From: Salibaculum sp031581025
GTDB lineage: Bacteria > Pseudomonadota > Alphaproteobacteria > Rhodobacterales > Rhodobacteraceae
Length of the DNA stretch: 64,000 nucleotides
Direction: 5' to 3' (one strand)
NCBI RefSeq assembly: GCF_031581025.1
Contig: NZ_JAVLCA010000009.1
Both the position numbers and the translations under genes were made by a program. Shown here one piece after another: positions 37,564-47,052 of this stretch (the stretch's first letter is position 1; every line of letters starts with the position of its first letter). The notes beneath the pieces were generated by a model. That model saw nothing but the letters and a program-made list of their open reading frames with translations, searched no databases and was not told the origin of the DNA.

Positions 37564-37977
37564 TCAGCTCCTGCGGATGTTGATGGTCTGGACGACACTT
37601 TCGGGCGCGGATCGGGTCAGATCCACGTGCAGCAGGCCATTTTCCATCACGGCCTCGCCCACGTCGACCCCGTCGGCCAGCACGAAGGACCGCTGGAATT
37701 GCCGCGCCGCGATCCCGCGATGCAGAAAGACACGGCCTTCGCCGTCCTCGGCCTGTTTGCCGCGGATCACCAGCTGGCTGTCCTCCAGCGTGATCGAGAG
37801 ATCATCCTCGCGGAATCCAGCCACCGCCAGGGTGATCCGGTAGGAGGTCTCGGAGGTCTGTTCGATGTTGTAGGGGGGGTAGCCATCATTGCCGGTTTTC
37901 GCGGTGCGTTCCACCAGCCGCTCCAGCTGTTCGAACCCCAGTAGGAAGGGATGCGTCCCCAATGCCAGTTTCGTCAT
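37564..37977 (-). CDS. Hsp20 family small heat-shock protein
   Basis: A 137-residue small heat-shock protein. The alpha-crystallin domain covers about residues 34-137 (YPPYNIEQTSETSYRITLAVAGF, VIRGKQ, RGIAARQFQRSFVLADGV, NGLLHVDL). The N-terminal FEQLERLV helix is as in IbpA-like proteins. It binds unfolding proteins as an ATP-independent holdase. ATG 37977 starts the first member of a two-gene unit with DUF1150, and an RpoH-like promoter is 65 bases upstream. Confidence 0.93.
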   Translation of the reverse strand: MTKLALGTHPFLLGFEQLERLVERTAKTGNDGYPPYNIEQTSETSYRITLAVAGFREDDLSITLEDSQLVIRGKQAEDGEGRVFLHRGIAARQFQRSFVLADGVDVGEAVMENGLLHVDLTRSAPESVVQTINIRRS

Positions 37978-38041
37978 GCGACATGCCCTTTTGTTAAGCG
38001 ACCGTCCATTGCGAGCCCCTTTGTGGCGACCCGTTGCTGAA

Positions 38042-38071
38042 AATATGGGGGGGCGCGGAAGCCCATGCAAG
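38042..38071 (-). promoter_or_regulatory. RpoH (sigma-32)-like promoter of hsp20-DUF1150
   Basis: On the minus strand CTTGCA (38071-38066) is followed after 15 bases by CCCCATATT (38050-38042). This matches the sigma-32 pattern CTTGAA / CCCCATnT at nearly all positions and has suitable spacing. The predicted start lies about 60 bases upstream of the Hsp20 ATG. Confidence 0.65.
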
Positions 38072-38142
38072 ACCTCGGGCCACCGGTTTCGCTTTGAAAA
38101 CGGAGGGGCAGCCCCTATCTTGGGGACACACTGACACCCGAG

Positions 38143-38376
38143 ATGGCGGAATCGACAATGAACAGCTCTGCCCGCATGGAGGAACGCGACGTGTTGCGCG
38201 TCGAACTGGAGGTTCTGCGCCAGGAACACCGCGACCTGGACGAGGCCATCAACGCCCTGCAGGATGACGGCAAGGGCGACATGTTCACGATCCGGCGGCT
38301 CAAGAAGCAGAAACTCGGCCTCAAGGACCGCATCGCCCAGATCGAGGATCGGCTGTTTCCCGACATCATCGCCTGA
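38143..38376 (+). CDS. DUF465 (YdcH) family protein
   Basis: A 77-residue helical protein. The paired-helix region (RVELEVLRQEHRDLDEAI to IRRLKKQKLGLKDRIAQIED) with the RLKKQKLGLKDRI motif is typical of the DUF465/YdcH family. Another in-frame ATG lies five codons downstream (38158). Function unknown; the gene precedes purE by 72 bases and may not be in the same transcript. Confidence 0.82.
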   Translation: MAESTMNSSARMEERDVLRVELEVLRQEHRDLDEAINALQDDGKGDMFTIRRLKKQKLGLKDRIAQIEDRLFPDIIA

Positions 38377-38448
38377 TCCGGCCCCTGCCGCGTTGCACGG
38401 CGGGCTGACATGGCTATAGTGCCGCTTTCCTAGGCAGGGGGCCGTATC

Positions 38449-38937
38449 ATGACCCAAGCACGCGTCGGCATCATCATGGGCAGCCAGTCCGACTGGCCCA
38501 CCATGCGCGCGGCCGCGGATGTCCTGGACGAGCTGGGGGTAGAGGTCGAAACCCGGATCGTGTCCGCCCATCGCACGCCCGACCGGCTCTGGGACTACGG
38601 CAGGACAGCCCTGGACAGGGGCCTGCAGGTGATCATCGCGGGGGCCGGCGGGGCCGCGCATCTGCCGGGCATGATGGCCTCAAAGACCCGTGTGCCGGTG
38701 ATCGGCGTGCCGGTGCAGACCAGGGCGCTGTCCGGTGTCGACAGCCTTTATTCCATCCTGCAGATGCCGCGCGGCTATCCCGTTGCCACCATGGCCATCG
38801 GTTCTGCGGGCGCGACGAACGCGGGCCTGATGGCCGCCGGCATCCTCGGACTGCAGGACCCGGCCCTCGCGCGGCGTCTGGACGACTGGCGCGCCGCCCT
38901 TTCCGCCTCGATCCCGGAAGAACCCAGCGATGACTGA
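38449..38937 (+). CDS. purE: N5-carboxyaminoimidazole ribonucleotide mutase
   Basis: A 162-residue class I PurE, shifting the carboxyl of N5-CAIR to form CAIR in purine synthesis. GSQSDWPTMRAAADVL is the substrate-binding start, SAHRTPDR carries the catalytic His, and AGGAAHLPGMMASKT and GVPVQT follow. It overlaps purK by 8 bases, so the two-step route from AIR is encoded as a pair. Confidence 0.97.
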   Translation: MTQARVGIIMGSQSDWPTMRAAADVLDELGVEVETRIVSAHRTPDRLWDYGRTALDRGLQVIIAGAGGAAHLPGMMASKTRVPVIGVPVQTRALSGVDSLYSILQMPRGYPVATMAIGSAGATNAGLMAAGILGLQDPALARRLDDWRAALSASIPEEPSDD

Positions 38938-40003
38938 TCCTCTTCCCATCGGCGCCACCATCGGCATTCTCGGCGGCGGCCAGCTGGGGCGGATGCTCTC
39001 GGTTGCCGCGGCGCGACTCGGCTTCAAGACCTGTATCTACGAGCCAGCGGGCGACTGCCCGGCCAGCCATGTCAGCAAATATCATTTCAAGGCCGGCTAC
39101 GAGGACGAGACCGCCCTGCGCGCCTTTGCCGAGGCGGTGGATGTCATCACCTACGAATTCGAGAACATCCCCACCTCGGCGCTGGACCTGCTTGAGACAC
39201 GCGCCCCGATCCGGCCCGGGCGCCGGGTGCTCGCCGTCTCGCAGGACCGGCTGACGGAAAAGGCCTTTCTAAGCGAACAGGGCCTGGGCACCGCGCCCTT
39301 CGCCGCCGTGGACGACGCGGTCGACCTGGCCGAAGCGATCGCCGAAATCGGCACGCCGGCGATCCTCAAGACCCGGCGTTTCGGCTATGACGGCAAGGGC
39401 CAGGCCCGCATCAAGGCCCCTGACGAGGCGGAGGCGGCGCTGGAAACCATGGCCGCCGCCCCCGCGATCCTCGAAGGCCAGGTCGATTTCACGCGCGAGG
39501 TTTCGGTGATCGCGGCCCGTGGGCTGGACGGGTCGGTCGCCTGCTTCGATCCTGGCGAGAACACCCACCGCGACGGTATCCTGCATGCGACAACCGTCCC
39601 TGCCACCCTGTCGCCGACCCAGCGCAGCGACGCGGTTCTGGTGGCTGCGAAGATCCTCAATACGCTGCATTACGTCGGCGTCATGGGGGTCGAGCTTTTC
39701 GTCACCCCGCAGGGTCTGCTGGTCAACGAGATCGCCCCGCGGGTGCACAATTCCGGGCACTGGACGCAGAACGGCTGCCTGATCGACCAGTTCGAGCAAC
39801 ACATCCGCGCCGTAGCGGGCTGGCCACTGGGCGACGGGTCGCGCCATGCCAACGTGATGATGGAGAACCTGATCGGTGAGGACGTGGCGCGCGTGCCCGA
39901 CCTGGCCGGGACCAGCACGGCGATCCACCTCTACGGCAAGGCCGAGGTCAAGCCGGGCCGCAAGATGGGCCATATCAACAGGATCACCGGACCTGCGAAC
40001 TGA
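38930..40003 (+). CDS. purK: 5-(carboxyamino)imidazole ribonucleotide synthase
   Basis: A 357-residue ATP-grasp ligase that carboxylates AIR to N5-CAIR using ATP and bicarbonate. The N-terminal IGILGGGQLGRML motif, the ATP-binding LKTRRFGYDGKGQA and the late NEIAPRVHNSGHWT are diagnostic. It starts within the last codons of purE (8-base overlap). The 3' end faces a lipase gene. Confidence 0.97.
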   Translation: MTDPLPIGATIGILGGGQLGRMLSVAAARLGFKTCIYEPAGDCPASHVSKYHFKAGYEDETALRAFAEAVDVITYEFENIPTSALDLLETRAPIRPGRRVLAVSQDRLTEKAFLSEQGLGTAPFAAVDDAVDLAEAIAEIGTPAILKTRRFGYDGKGQARIKAPDEAEAALETMAAAPAILEGQVDFTREVSVIAARGLDGSVACFDPGENTHRDGILHATTVPATLSPTQRSDAVLVAAKILNTLHYVGVMGVELFVTPQGLLVNEIAPRVHNSGHWTQNGCLIDQFEQHIRAVAGWPLGDGSRHANVMMENLIGEDVARVPDLAGTSTAIHLYGKAEVKPGRKMGHINRITGPAN

Positions 40004-40044
40004 CGGAAATTCCAGAATTTCGGTCCCCGCTGGCTTGGGGCCGA

Positions 40045-40764
40045 TCAGTCCAGCCCGAAGAGCACCGCGCGCAGGGTCAGGTCGCGGTCGAACTGACCGG
40101 TCTCCAGAAAGGCCCGGACCTGCGCCATGACCAGCGGGTTGTTCATCATGAAGGTATGCGTCAACGGCAGCACGATATGGTCGTCCATCCCTTCGATGCG
40201 CGTCGAGGCGACCGAGACCTTGCCGTCATCCGGCCCGTCGATCACGTTGGAATAGATCGGGTTCAGCGTCCGGTTGCCCGCGATGATGCCCAGTTCGAAA
40301 TCCGGCAGCGGCAGTGCCTCGGGCACGCCATCGGTGCCCAGTTGCAGACCGGCGGGGCCATTGACCCAGCGGAACGGTTCGAAATCACCGAAGACGTCCA
40401 CCAATTGCGAGCCATGGTTGGGCGGCCCCAGCATCACGACGCGGCCCAGGGTCTCGGGCCGGTGTTCGGCCAGCCAGGCGCGCACCAGGATGCCGCCCAT
40501 GGAATGGGTCACGAAATGCACGCGCGCCGGGCCGCACTGCGCGACCTGCCGCGGGAGGGCCGCGGACACCAGTTTGCCGATGCTCGCCCGAGTCGAGGGG
40601 TACCCTTCGTTGATGACCCGATAGCCCGCGTCCTCGAGCACGCCCTGCAAGGCCAGAAAGGACGTCTCGCCCCGGGCCAGCCCGTGCAGCAGCACGACAC
40701 AGTCCGCCGCCCGCGCGGGCAGCGACGACAGCATCAGAAACAGGGTGAGGAAAAGGGAACGCAT
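40045..40764 (-). CDS. exported alpha/beta-hydrolase (lipase-like)
   Basis: A 239-residue protein with a Sec signal peptide (MRSLFLTLFLMLSSLPARAA, cut near residue 20). VVLLHGLARGE (24-34) is the oxyanion-hole HG motif, and THSMGG (86-91) puts the nucleophile at Ser88. The final histidine is probably in LPLTHTFMM. It would hydrolyse an ester, possibly a lipid, in the periplasm. Longer frames upstream lack a signal peptide at the right place, so ATG 40764 is used. Confidence 0.82.
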   Translation of the reverse strand: MRSLFLTLFLMLSSLPARAADCVVLLHGLARGETSFLALQGVLEDAGYRVINEGYPSTRASIGKLVSAALPRQVAQCGPARVHFVTHSMGGILVRAWLAEHRPETLGRVVMLGPPNHGSQLVDVFGDFEPFRWVNGPAGLQLGTDGVPEALPLPDFELGIIAGNRTLNPIYSNVIDGPDDGKVSVASTRIEGMDDHIVLPLTHTFMMNNPLVMAQVRAFLETGQFDRDLTLRAVLFGLD

Positions 40765-40843
40765 ACCTTTCCATATAAGGTTCCCGCCAAGGTGTAACAG
40801 ATGCGTCTTGCCCTGACCCGACGGCATCACCAATCTGGCGCGC

Positions 40844-41290
40844 ATGACCCGACCTGTTCGCCTTGCTGTCCGCGGCCTGCTGATGCGGGACGATCGGCTG
40901 TTGCTGGTCAACGCCTATGCCGGGCGCGATGATCTCTGGTGCGCTCCGGGCGGCGGTGTCGAGCGGCATCAGAGCCTGCCCGAGAACCTGGCCCGCGAGA
41001 TATACGAGGAAACCGGCCTGACGGTCTCGGTCGGTGCGCCCTGCCTTGTGAACGAGTTTCACGATCCGACAGGCGATTTTCACCAGGTCGACATCTATTT
41101 CCGCTGCACACTGGTCGATGGCGACATTTCCCGGGATTGGCAAGACCCCGAGCGGATCGTCAGCCTGCGCCGCTGGGTCACGCGCGCCGAGATGGCCGGG
41201 ATGCGCGTGAAACCCGAAAGTCTCGCCGCCGCGGCCTGGGGCGAGGGCATGGCGGCGGCCTATGATCCGCTGGAGCCGATCCTGCGGTAG
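40844..41290 (+). CDS. NUDIX hydrolase
   Basis: A 148-residue Nudix protein. The Nudix box runs from Gly36 to Leu59, with REIYEETGL at 51-59 giving the catalytic Glu pair 55-56. The glutamate usually found near the middle of the box (G-x5-E) is Gln43 instead. The enzyme would cleave a nucleoside diphosphate linked to another group; the substrate is unknown. It is divergent from the lipase and faces the groESL terminator. Confidence 0.86.
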   Translation: MTRPVRLAVRGLLMRDDRLLLVNAYAGRDDLWCAPGGGVERHQSLPENLAREIYEETGLTVSVGAPCLVNEFHDPTGDFHQVDIYFRCTLVDGDISRDWQDPERIVSLRRWVTRAEMAGMRVKPESLAAAAWGEGMAAAYDPLEPILR

Positions 41291-41372
41291 AGCCCCTGGC
41301 GCAGGGGATTTTGCGGGACATCGAGGCGGGACGGATGGCGCCGCCAGTCAGTATCTCTGACAGACCAATGAA

Positions 41373-41397
41373 AAGGGGCGCCCGGCAGGCGCCCCTT
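41373..41397 (-). terminator. groESL terminator
   Basis: On the minus strand AAGGGGCGCC-TGCCG-GGCGCCCCTT is a 10-bp stem ending in a T-run (the AAAA at 41371-41374 on the plus strand). It lies about 100 bases after groEL. It might also stop plus-strand reading from the Nudix gene. Confidence 0.88.
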
Positions 41398-41497
41398 CCT
41401 TGATCGGCAGTTTCGAAACAGGGCGCTTGGATAGTCGGCTGCGCCGAGATCCCGCGTCCGCGTTGCGAACGTCGAAACTCCTTGCGGAAACTTCGAC

Positions 41498-43147
<1,650 letters not shown>

Positions 43148-43196
43148 TGTCGCGTTCCTCGTCTTTGTTGCTTGTTGTCGGGGGGTAGGCGGTGCC

Positions 43197-43484
43197 TCAG
43201 GCCATGACGCCGAGGATGTCGCCTTCCTTCATGATGAGCAGCTCTTCACCATCAACGGTGATCTCGGTGCCGGACCACTTTCCGAAGAGGATCTTGTCAC
43301 CCTCGGAGACGTCCATCTTGATGCGGTCGCCATCGTCATCGCGGGCGCCGGCGCCAACGGCCACGACTTCGCCCTCCTGGGGCTTTTCCTTGGCGCTATC
43401 GGGGATGATCAGGCCCCCGGCGGTCGTGTCGTCGCTTTCCACGCGGCGCACGAGCACCCGGTCATGAAGCGGTTTGAAAGCCAT
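43197..43484 (-). CDS. groES: co-chaperonin GroES
   Basis: A 95-residue GroES: FKPLHDRVLVRRVESDD at the start, the mobile loop TTAGGLIIPDSAKEKP, and GEVVAVG followed by VDGEELLIMKEGDILGV. It caps GroEL. It is the first gene of groESL, with an AGGAGCT ribosome site before the ATG and a CIRCE operator 49-75 bases upstream of the start codon. Confidence 0.98.
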   Translation of the reverse strand: MAFKPLHDRVLVRRVESDDTTAGGLIIPDSAKEKPQEGEVVAVGAGARDDDGDRIKMDVSEGDKILFGKWSGTEITVDGEELLIMKEGDILGVMA

Positions 43485-43532
43485 ATCAGTAGCTCCTCAG
43501 CTAGACTTGTTCTCGTTCGTCCCTCTCGGGCG

Positions 43533-43559
43533 TTATCACTCACTCAGGGCGAGTGCTAA
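43533..43559 (-). promoter_or_regulatory. CIRCE operator of groESL (HrcA site)
   Basis: On the minus strand TTAGCACTC-N9-GAGTGATAA matches the consensus TTAGCACTC-N9-GAGTGCTAA with one change. It sits just upstream of the groES ribosome site and just below the predicted -10. HrcA binding here would repress groESL at normal temperature. Confidence 0.92.
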
Positions 43560-43566
43560 CTGCAGG

Positions 43567-43595
43567 GAGGTAGGCAAGAGCCGGAGCAGTGTCAA
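43567..43595 (-). promoter_or_regulatory. sigma-70-like promoter of groESL
   Basis: A perfect TTGACA (minus strand, 43595-43590) precedes TACCTC (43572-43567) with a 17-base spacer. The CIRCE lies directly downstream, a position that would block transcription when HrcA binds. The -10 match is moderate. Confidence 0.6.
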
Positions 43596-43623
43596 CGGGG
43601 TGCCGCGACAAAAACAGCGCCAC

Positions 43624-43663
43624 GCAGGACGAAAGGACAGTTTGCAGGACGAAAGGACAGTTT
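43624..43663. repeat. 20-bp perfect tandem duplication
   Basis: The 20-bp unit beginning GCAGGACGAAAGG is present twice without any spacer and without mismatch. It lies upstream of groESL and the DmdA-like gene. The lack of divergence suggests a recent duplication or a kept protein-binding site. Confidence 0.8.
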
Positions 43664-43884
43664 GGTGACGAATCCCGGTATCGCGCACGATGGAGGCGCG
43701 CGTAACATCGTGCAAACGCCGTGCCACAGGCGGCCGGAGAACCGGTGCCGCGTCGGCTGATTGCCGCCCTGCTGACCTGCCTTGCCCTGCCGCTGGCCGC
43801 CCAGTGCCAGGGGCAGGGCCTTCAAAAGATTGGCCGTGGACCCCACGTCATGGGGCAACGCACCGCTAGAAAGGGAGGCCCACC

Positions 43885-45138
43885 ATGGACCCCACATCTC
43901 GCCGCACCGTCCCCGTGAACCTGCGCCAGAGCGGCGCGCCCCGCGTCGACATGCTGATCGGCACCCGGGTCCGCAAGTCACCCTTCTGGCACAAATCGGT
44001 GGAACATGGCGTGCGCGCCGTCACCGTCTACAATCGTATGTATCATCCCCGCATCTACTTCTCGCAGGACGAGGGCGGGCTGCTGGGCGAATACGACTAC
44101 CTGACCCGTCACGTGACCCTGTGGAACGTGGCCGTCGAGCGCCAGATCCAGATCAAGGGCCCCGATGCCACCGCCTTCGTGGATTTCCTCGTCACCCGCG
44201 CCATGGCCGGCGACAGGGAACTGGCCCCGGGCAAGGCGCGCTACGTGATCCTGTGCAACCGCGACGGCGGCATCGTGAACGACCCGGTCCTGTTGCGGAT
44301 CGCCGAGGACGAATATTGGCTGTCGATCTCGGATTCCGACGTCGCGCTCTGGGCGCAGGGGGTAAATGTTTCCGGCCGCTTCGACGCCACGGTCCGGGAA
44401 CTGGACGTGGCCCCGGTGCAGTTGCAGGGCCCCGACAGTGCCGCCGTGCTGCAGGACGCCGGGGTCGATGGCGTGGCGGAGATGAAATTCTTCAACCTGA
44501 TGGAAACCACGCTTTTCGGCTGCGATGTCGTCATTTCCAAGACCGGGTTCTCGGGCGAAGAGGGCTTCGAGATCTACCTGCGCAACGCCACCCGCGATGC
44601 CGACGCGCTCTGGGATGGGCTGGTCGCGGCGGGGGCCCCTTATCACCTGCGGGTGATCGCGCCCAACCACATCAGCCGCATGGAGGCCGGGATCCTGTCC
44701 TACGGCCAGGACATGGATCTGGAGACAACGCCCTACGAGGTCGGGCTGGAGTGGCAGGTAAACCTGGACAAGGCCGACTTCATCGGCAAGGCCGCGCTGG
44801 AGGAGATCGCCGCGCGCGGCGTCAGCCACAAGCTCACCGGGCTGACCTTCGGCGGCCGCAAGATCGACTGGTACAACGCCGATTTCTGGCCCGTCCTGGA
44901 CCCGGAGCAGCAAGAGGAGATCGGCTATGTCACCTCTGCGTTCCACTCGCCCGGGATCGGCACGAATATCGCCTATGCCCGCGTGCCGGCGGCCCGCGCG
45001 ACGCCGGGCCAGTCGCTGCTGGTCAAGACACCCGGCGCGGTCGAGCCGATCCCCGCCCAGACCTGTGCAACACCCTTCACCATGCCAGAACGGGGGATGA
45101 ACAGACCGGTCGGGATGGGCGGCGCCCCGAAACGGTGA
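43885..45138 (+). CDS. DmdA/GcvT-family folate-dependent aminomethyl(demethyl)transferase-like protein
   Basis: A 417-residue protein with the GCV_T and C-terminal barrel layout. It shares the pattern VTVYNRMYHPR, NVAVERQIQIKGPDA, WLSISDSDV, LQGPDSAAVLQ, SGEEGFEIYLR and MEAGILSYGQDMD with DMSP demethylase DmdA and glycine cleavage T proteins. These use tetrahydrofolate as methyl or methylene acceptor. It is longer than DmdA, with a C-terminal extension, and several key positions differ (EEGFEIY where DmdA has QGGFEIY), so DMSP demethylation cannot be claimed. ATG 43885 follows AAGGGAGG. Confidence 0.8.
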   Translation: MDPTSRRTVPVNLRQSGAPRVDMLIGTRVRKSPFWHKSVEHGVRAVTVYNRMYHPRIYFSQDEGGLLGEYDYLTRHVTLWNVAVERQIQIKGPDATAFVDFLVTRAMAGDRELAPGKARYVILCNRDGGIVNDPVLLRIAEDEYWLSISDSDVALWAQGVNVSGRFDATVRELDVAPVQLQGPDSAAVLQDAGVDGVAEMKFFNLMETTLFGCDVVISKTGFSGEEGFEIYLRNATRDADALWDGLVAAGAPYHLRVIAPNHISRMEAGILSYGQDMDLETTPYEVGLEWQVNLDKADFIGKAALEEIAARGVSHKLTGLTFGGRKIDWYNADFWPVLDPEQQEEIGYVTSAFHSPGIGTNIAYARVPAARATPGQSLLVKTPGAVEPIPAQTCATPFTMPERGMNRPVGMGGAPKR

Positions 45139-45289
45139 TGCCCCGACAGGGGCTGGCGAGCACCGGATGGGCAGGACACGCAGCCTGACAAGGCCGCAAT
45201 GCCTTCGACGCCGGCGCAACAAGGACAACTGCTCGCGCAGCGGGCGGAGTTCGCGTCAGTCGATATGCGGCCTGGCGCGTCCTGCCTCC

Positions 45290-45934
45290 TTACGCATCGC
45301 CCCAATCTTTCAAACCCTGCCGGCCTTCGGCACTCAATCCGTAGACACCGCGCGTGACCCGCTCGAACCAGCCGTAGTGATTGTCGGCCATGATTCGCGT
45401 GGCTTGCGGCACCTCGGCCCCGTCGGCCACGATCGCCCCGCGCGACGGGCCATGGACGGCCAGGAACCTTGCGCAGGCCAGGGCATCCTGCCGGTAGCCG
45501 GTGACAAGGCCATGCCGCGTCGCCCCGCCTGCGTTGGGGTCGCCTCGCAGACGCTCGAAATCCCGCAACAGCCGCGCCGCCTTCTGCCTGGACTTGCGCG
45601 GGCGAAACGGGCCGGGATCGGCCATGACCTCGACCAAGCCATCCCGGGGCCGCACGAAGATCACCCCCAGCCCCAGCATCCGCGCCATACGGACGTTCTC
45701 TTTCGCATTGCGCTTGGGCTTTGGCACGGCGACATAGACAAGATCGCTGACCGCCTGCCGCGCGATGGCCTGATGAAACAGCGCCAGCGAAAAGCCGGTC
45801 TTCAACTCGACGATCAGCGGCGCCTCGTCGCCGCGCCGGGCCACGATATCGGCGGCGCCGACCTCGCCCTTGACCGTGTAGCCCTGCGCCTGCAGATACG
45901 CCTTGACGGGGGGGTACAGGTCGCTCTCACGCAC
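45290..45934 (-). CDS. DUF2161 family protein (putative PD-(D/E)XK nuclease fold)
   Basis: A 214-residue protein. The N-terminal half has a PD-(D/E)XK-like pattern: GEVGAADIVARRGDEAPLIVELK, with Asp followed at a distance by ELK, then a helix with FHQAIARQ. The DUF2161 family is described as a putative phosphodiesterase; activity is inferred. I start at GTG 45934 (VRESDLYPPVKAYL), where similarity begins. An in-frame ATG at 46000 with AGGGGGG directly next to it would give 236 residues. Confidence 0.72.
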   Translation of the reverse strand: MRESDLYPPVKAYLQAQGYTVKGEVGAADIVARRGDEAPLIVELKTGFSLALFHQAIARQAVSDLVYVAVPKPKRNAKENVRMARMLGLGVIFVRPRDGLVEVMADPGPFRPRKSRQKAARLLRDFERLRGDPNAGGATRHGLVTGYRQDALACARFLAVHGPSRGAIVADGAEVPQATRIMADNHYGWFERVTRGVYGLSAEGRQGLKDWGDA

Positions 45935-46048
45935 GCGGCGGCCGCACCCTGTGGCCCCGATGCAAGACCTGACACTCTGCCGCGTGACAGTCCAAACCAT
46001 CCCCCCTATAAGGCCCGCGAATTCACCTGAACCACGGGCTTATCAATA

Positions 46049-46969
46049 ATGACCACACTCGTTTTCGGCCACAAGGCCCCCGACACCGACTCCACCGGCG
46101 CGCCGCTGATCTGGGCTTGGTACCTCTCCGAGGTCAAAGGCGAGGATGCCAAGGCGGTCCTGCTGGGCCAGCCCAATACCGAGGCGGCCTTCGTCCTGTC
46201 CCGCTGGGGCTATGACACCCCCGAGATCATCGCGGACGTGGCCGACGACCAGCCCTGCGTCATCGTGGACACCAACAACCCCGCCGAACTGCCCGCCAAT
46301 ATCAACGGCGCCGACGTGCAGGCGATCATCGACCATCACAAGCTGGTCGGCGGGCTGGAAACCAGGGGACCGATCAACATCACGATCAGTCCGCTGGCCT
46401 GCTCCGCCACCATCATGCACACCCTGATGGGCCCCGATGCCGACAAGCTGACCGACCCGGTCAAGGGGCTGATGCTGTCGTGCATCCTGTCGGACACGCT
46501 GGAATTCCGCAGCCCCACCACCACGGATCAGGACAAGGCGCTGGCCGAAAGCCTCGCCGCCGACCTGGGCCTGGATCTGACCGACTACGCCGCCGAGATG
46601 TTCGCGGCCAAGTCCGATGTCTCGGCCTTTTCCGATGCCGAGCTGATCCGCATGGACTCCAAGGAATACGAGGTCTCGGGCACCAAGTTCCGCGTCTCGG
46701 TCCTTGAAACCACCGCGCCCGAGATGCCGCTGGGGCGCAAGGACAGCCTGATAGCCAGCATGGCGGACGTCGCCGCCGAGGATGGCGTTGACGAGGTGCT
46801 GCTCTTCGTCGTCGACATCCTGCGCGAAGAAGCAACGCTGCTGGTGCCCAACGACACCGTCAAGACCGTCGCTGAAAAGAGCTTTGGCGCCACGGTAGAG
46901 GGCGACACCGTGGTTCTGCCCGGCGTCATGTCGCGCAAGAAGCAGATCATCCCCAACCTGGCGCTGTAA
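46049..46969 (+). CDS. ppaC: manganese-dependent inorganic pyrophosphatase
   Basis: A 306-residue DHH-superfamily (family II) pyrophosphatase. GHKAPDTDS (7-15) and DTNNPAELP give metal-binding residues, IIDHHK is the DHH motif, and the C-terminal SRKKQIIPNL holds the substrate-binding Arg-Lys-Lys. It hydrolyses pyrophosphate to phosphate. It is single-gene, convergent with the M29 aminopeptidase. Confidence 0.95.
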   Translation: MTTLVFGHKAPDTDSTGAPLIWAWYLSEVKGEDAKAVLLGQPNTEAAFVLSRWGYDTPEIIADVADDQPCVIVDTNNPAELPANINGADVQAIIDHHKLVGGLETRGPINITISPLACSATIMHTLMGPDADKLTDPVKGLMLSCILSDTLEFRSPTTTDQDKALAESLAADLGLDLTDYAAEMFAAKSDVSAFSDAELIRMDSKEYEVSGTKFRVSVLETTAPEMPLGRKDSLIASMADVAAEDGVDEVLLFVVDILREEATLLVPNDTVKTVAEKSFGATVEGDTVVLPGVMSRKKQIIPNLAL

Positions 46970-46993
46970 TCCGGGCCGGGTCGGCTGCAACAC

Positions 46994-47018
46994 CCCCGCC
47001 GGGCGAGGCGCGGCGGGG
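46994..47018. terminator. GC stem-loop between ppaC and aminopeptidase genes
   Basis: CCCCGCC-N11-GGCGGGG followed by ATTT forms a 7-bp stem between the two convergent genes. It may end transcription from the plus strand; the T-run is weak. Confidence 0.45.
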
Positions 47019-47052
47019 ATTTCCTGGTCCGGGTTGCGCAGCGGGGGCTGAG

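Larger units (their letters stand above)
43485..43884. other. 400-base gap with groESL control region and tandem repeat
   Basis: This gap holds the groESL CIRCE and promoter, a 20-bp tandem repeat, and a short signal-peptide-like frame (43745-43918) that I do not call as a gene. Otherwise it lacks a convincing reading frame. Confidence 0.6.

Noticed and set aside
43885..45138. Naming the DmdA-like gene dmdA
   Set aside because: Several DmdA-specific positions differ and the protein is longer; the family call is kept but not the gene name.
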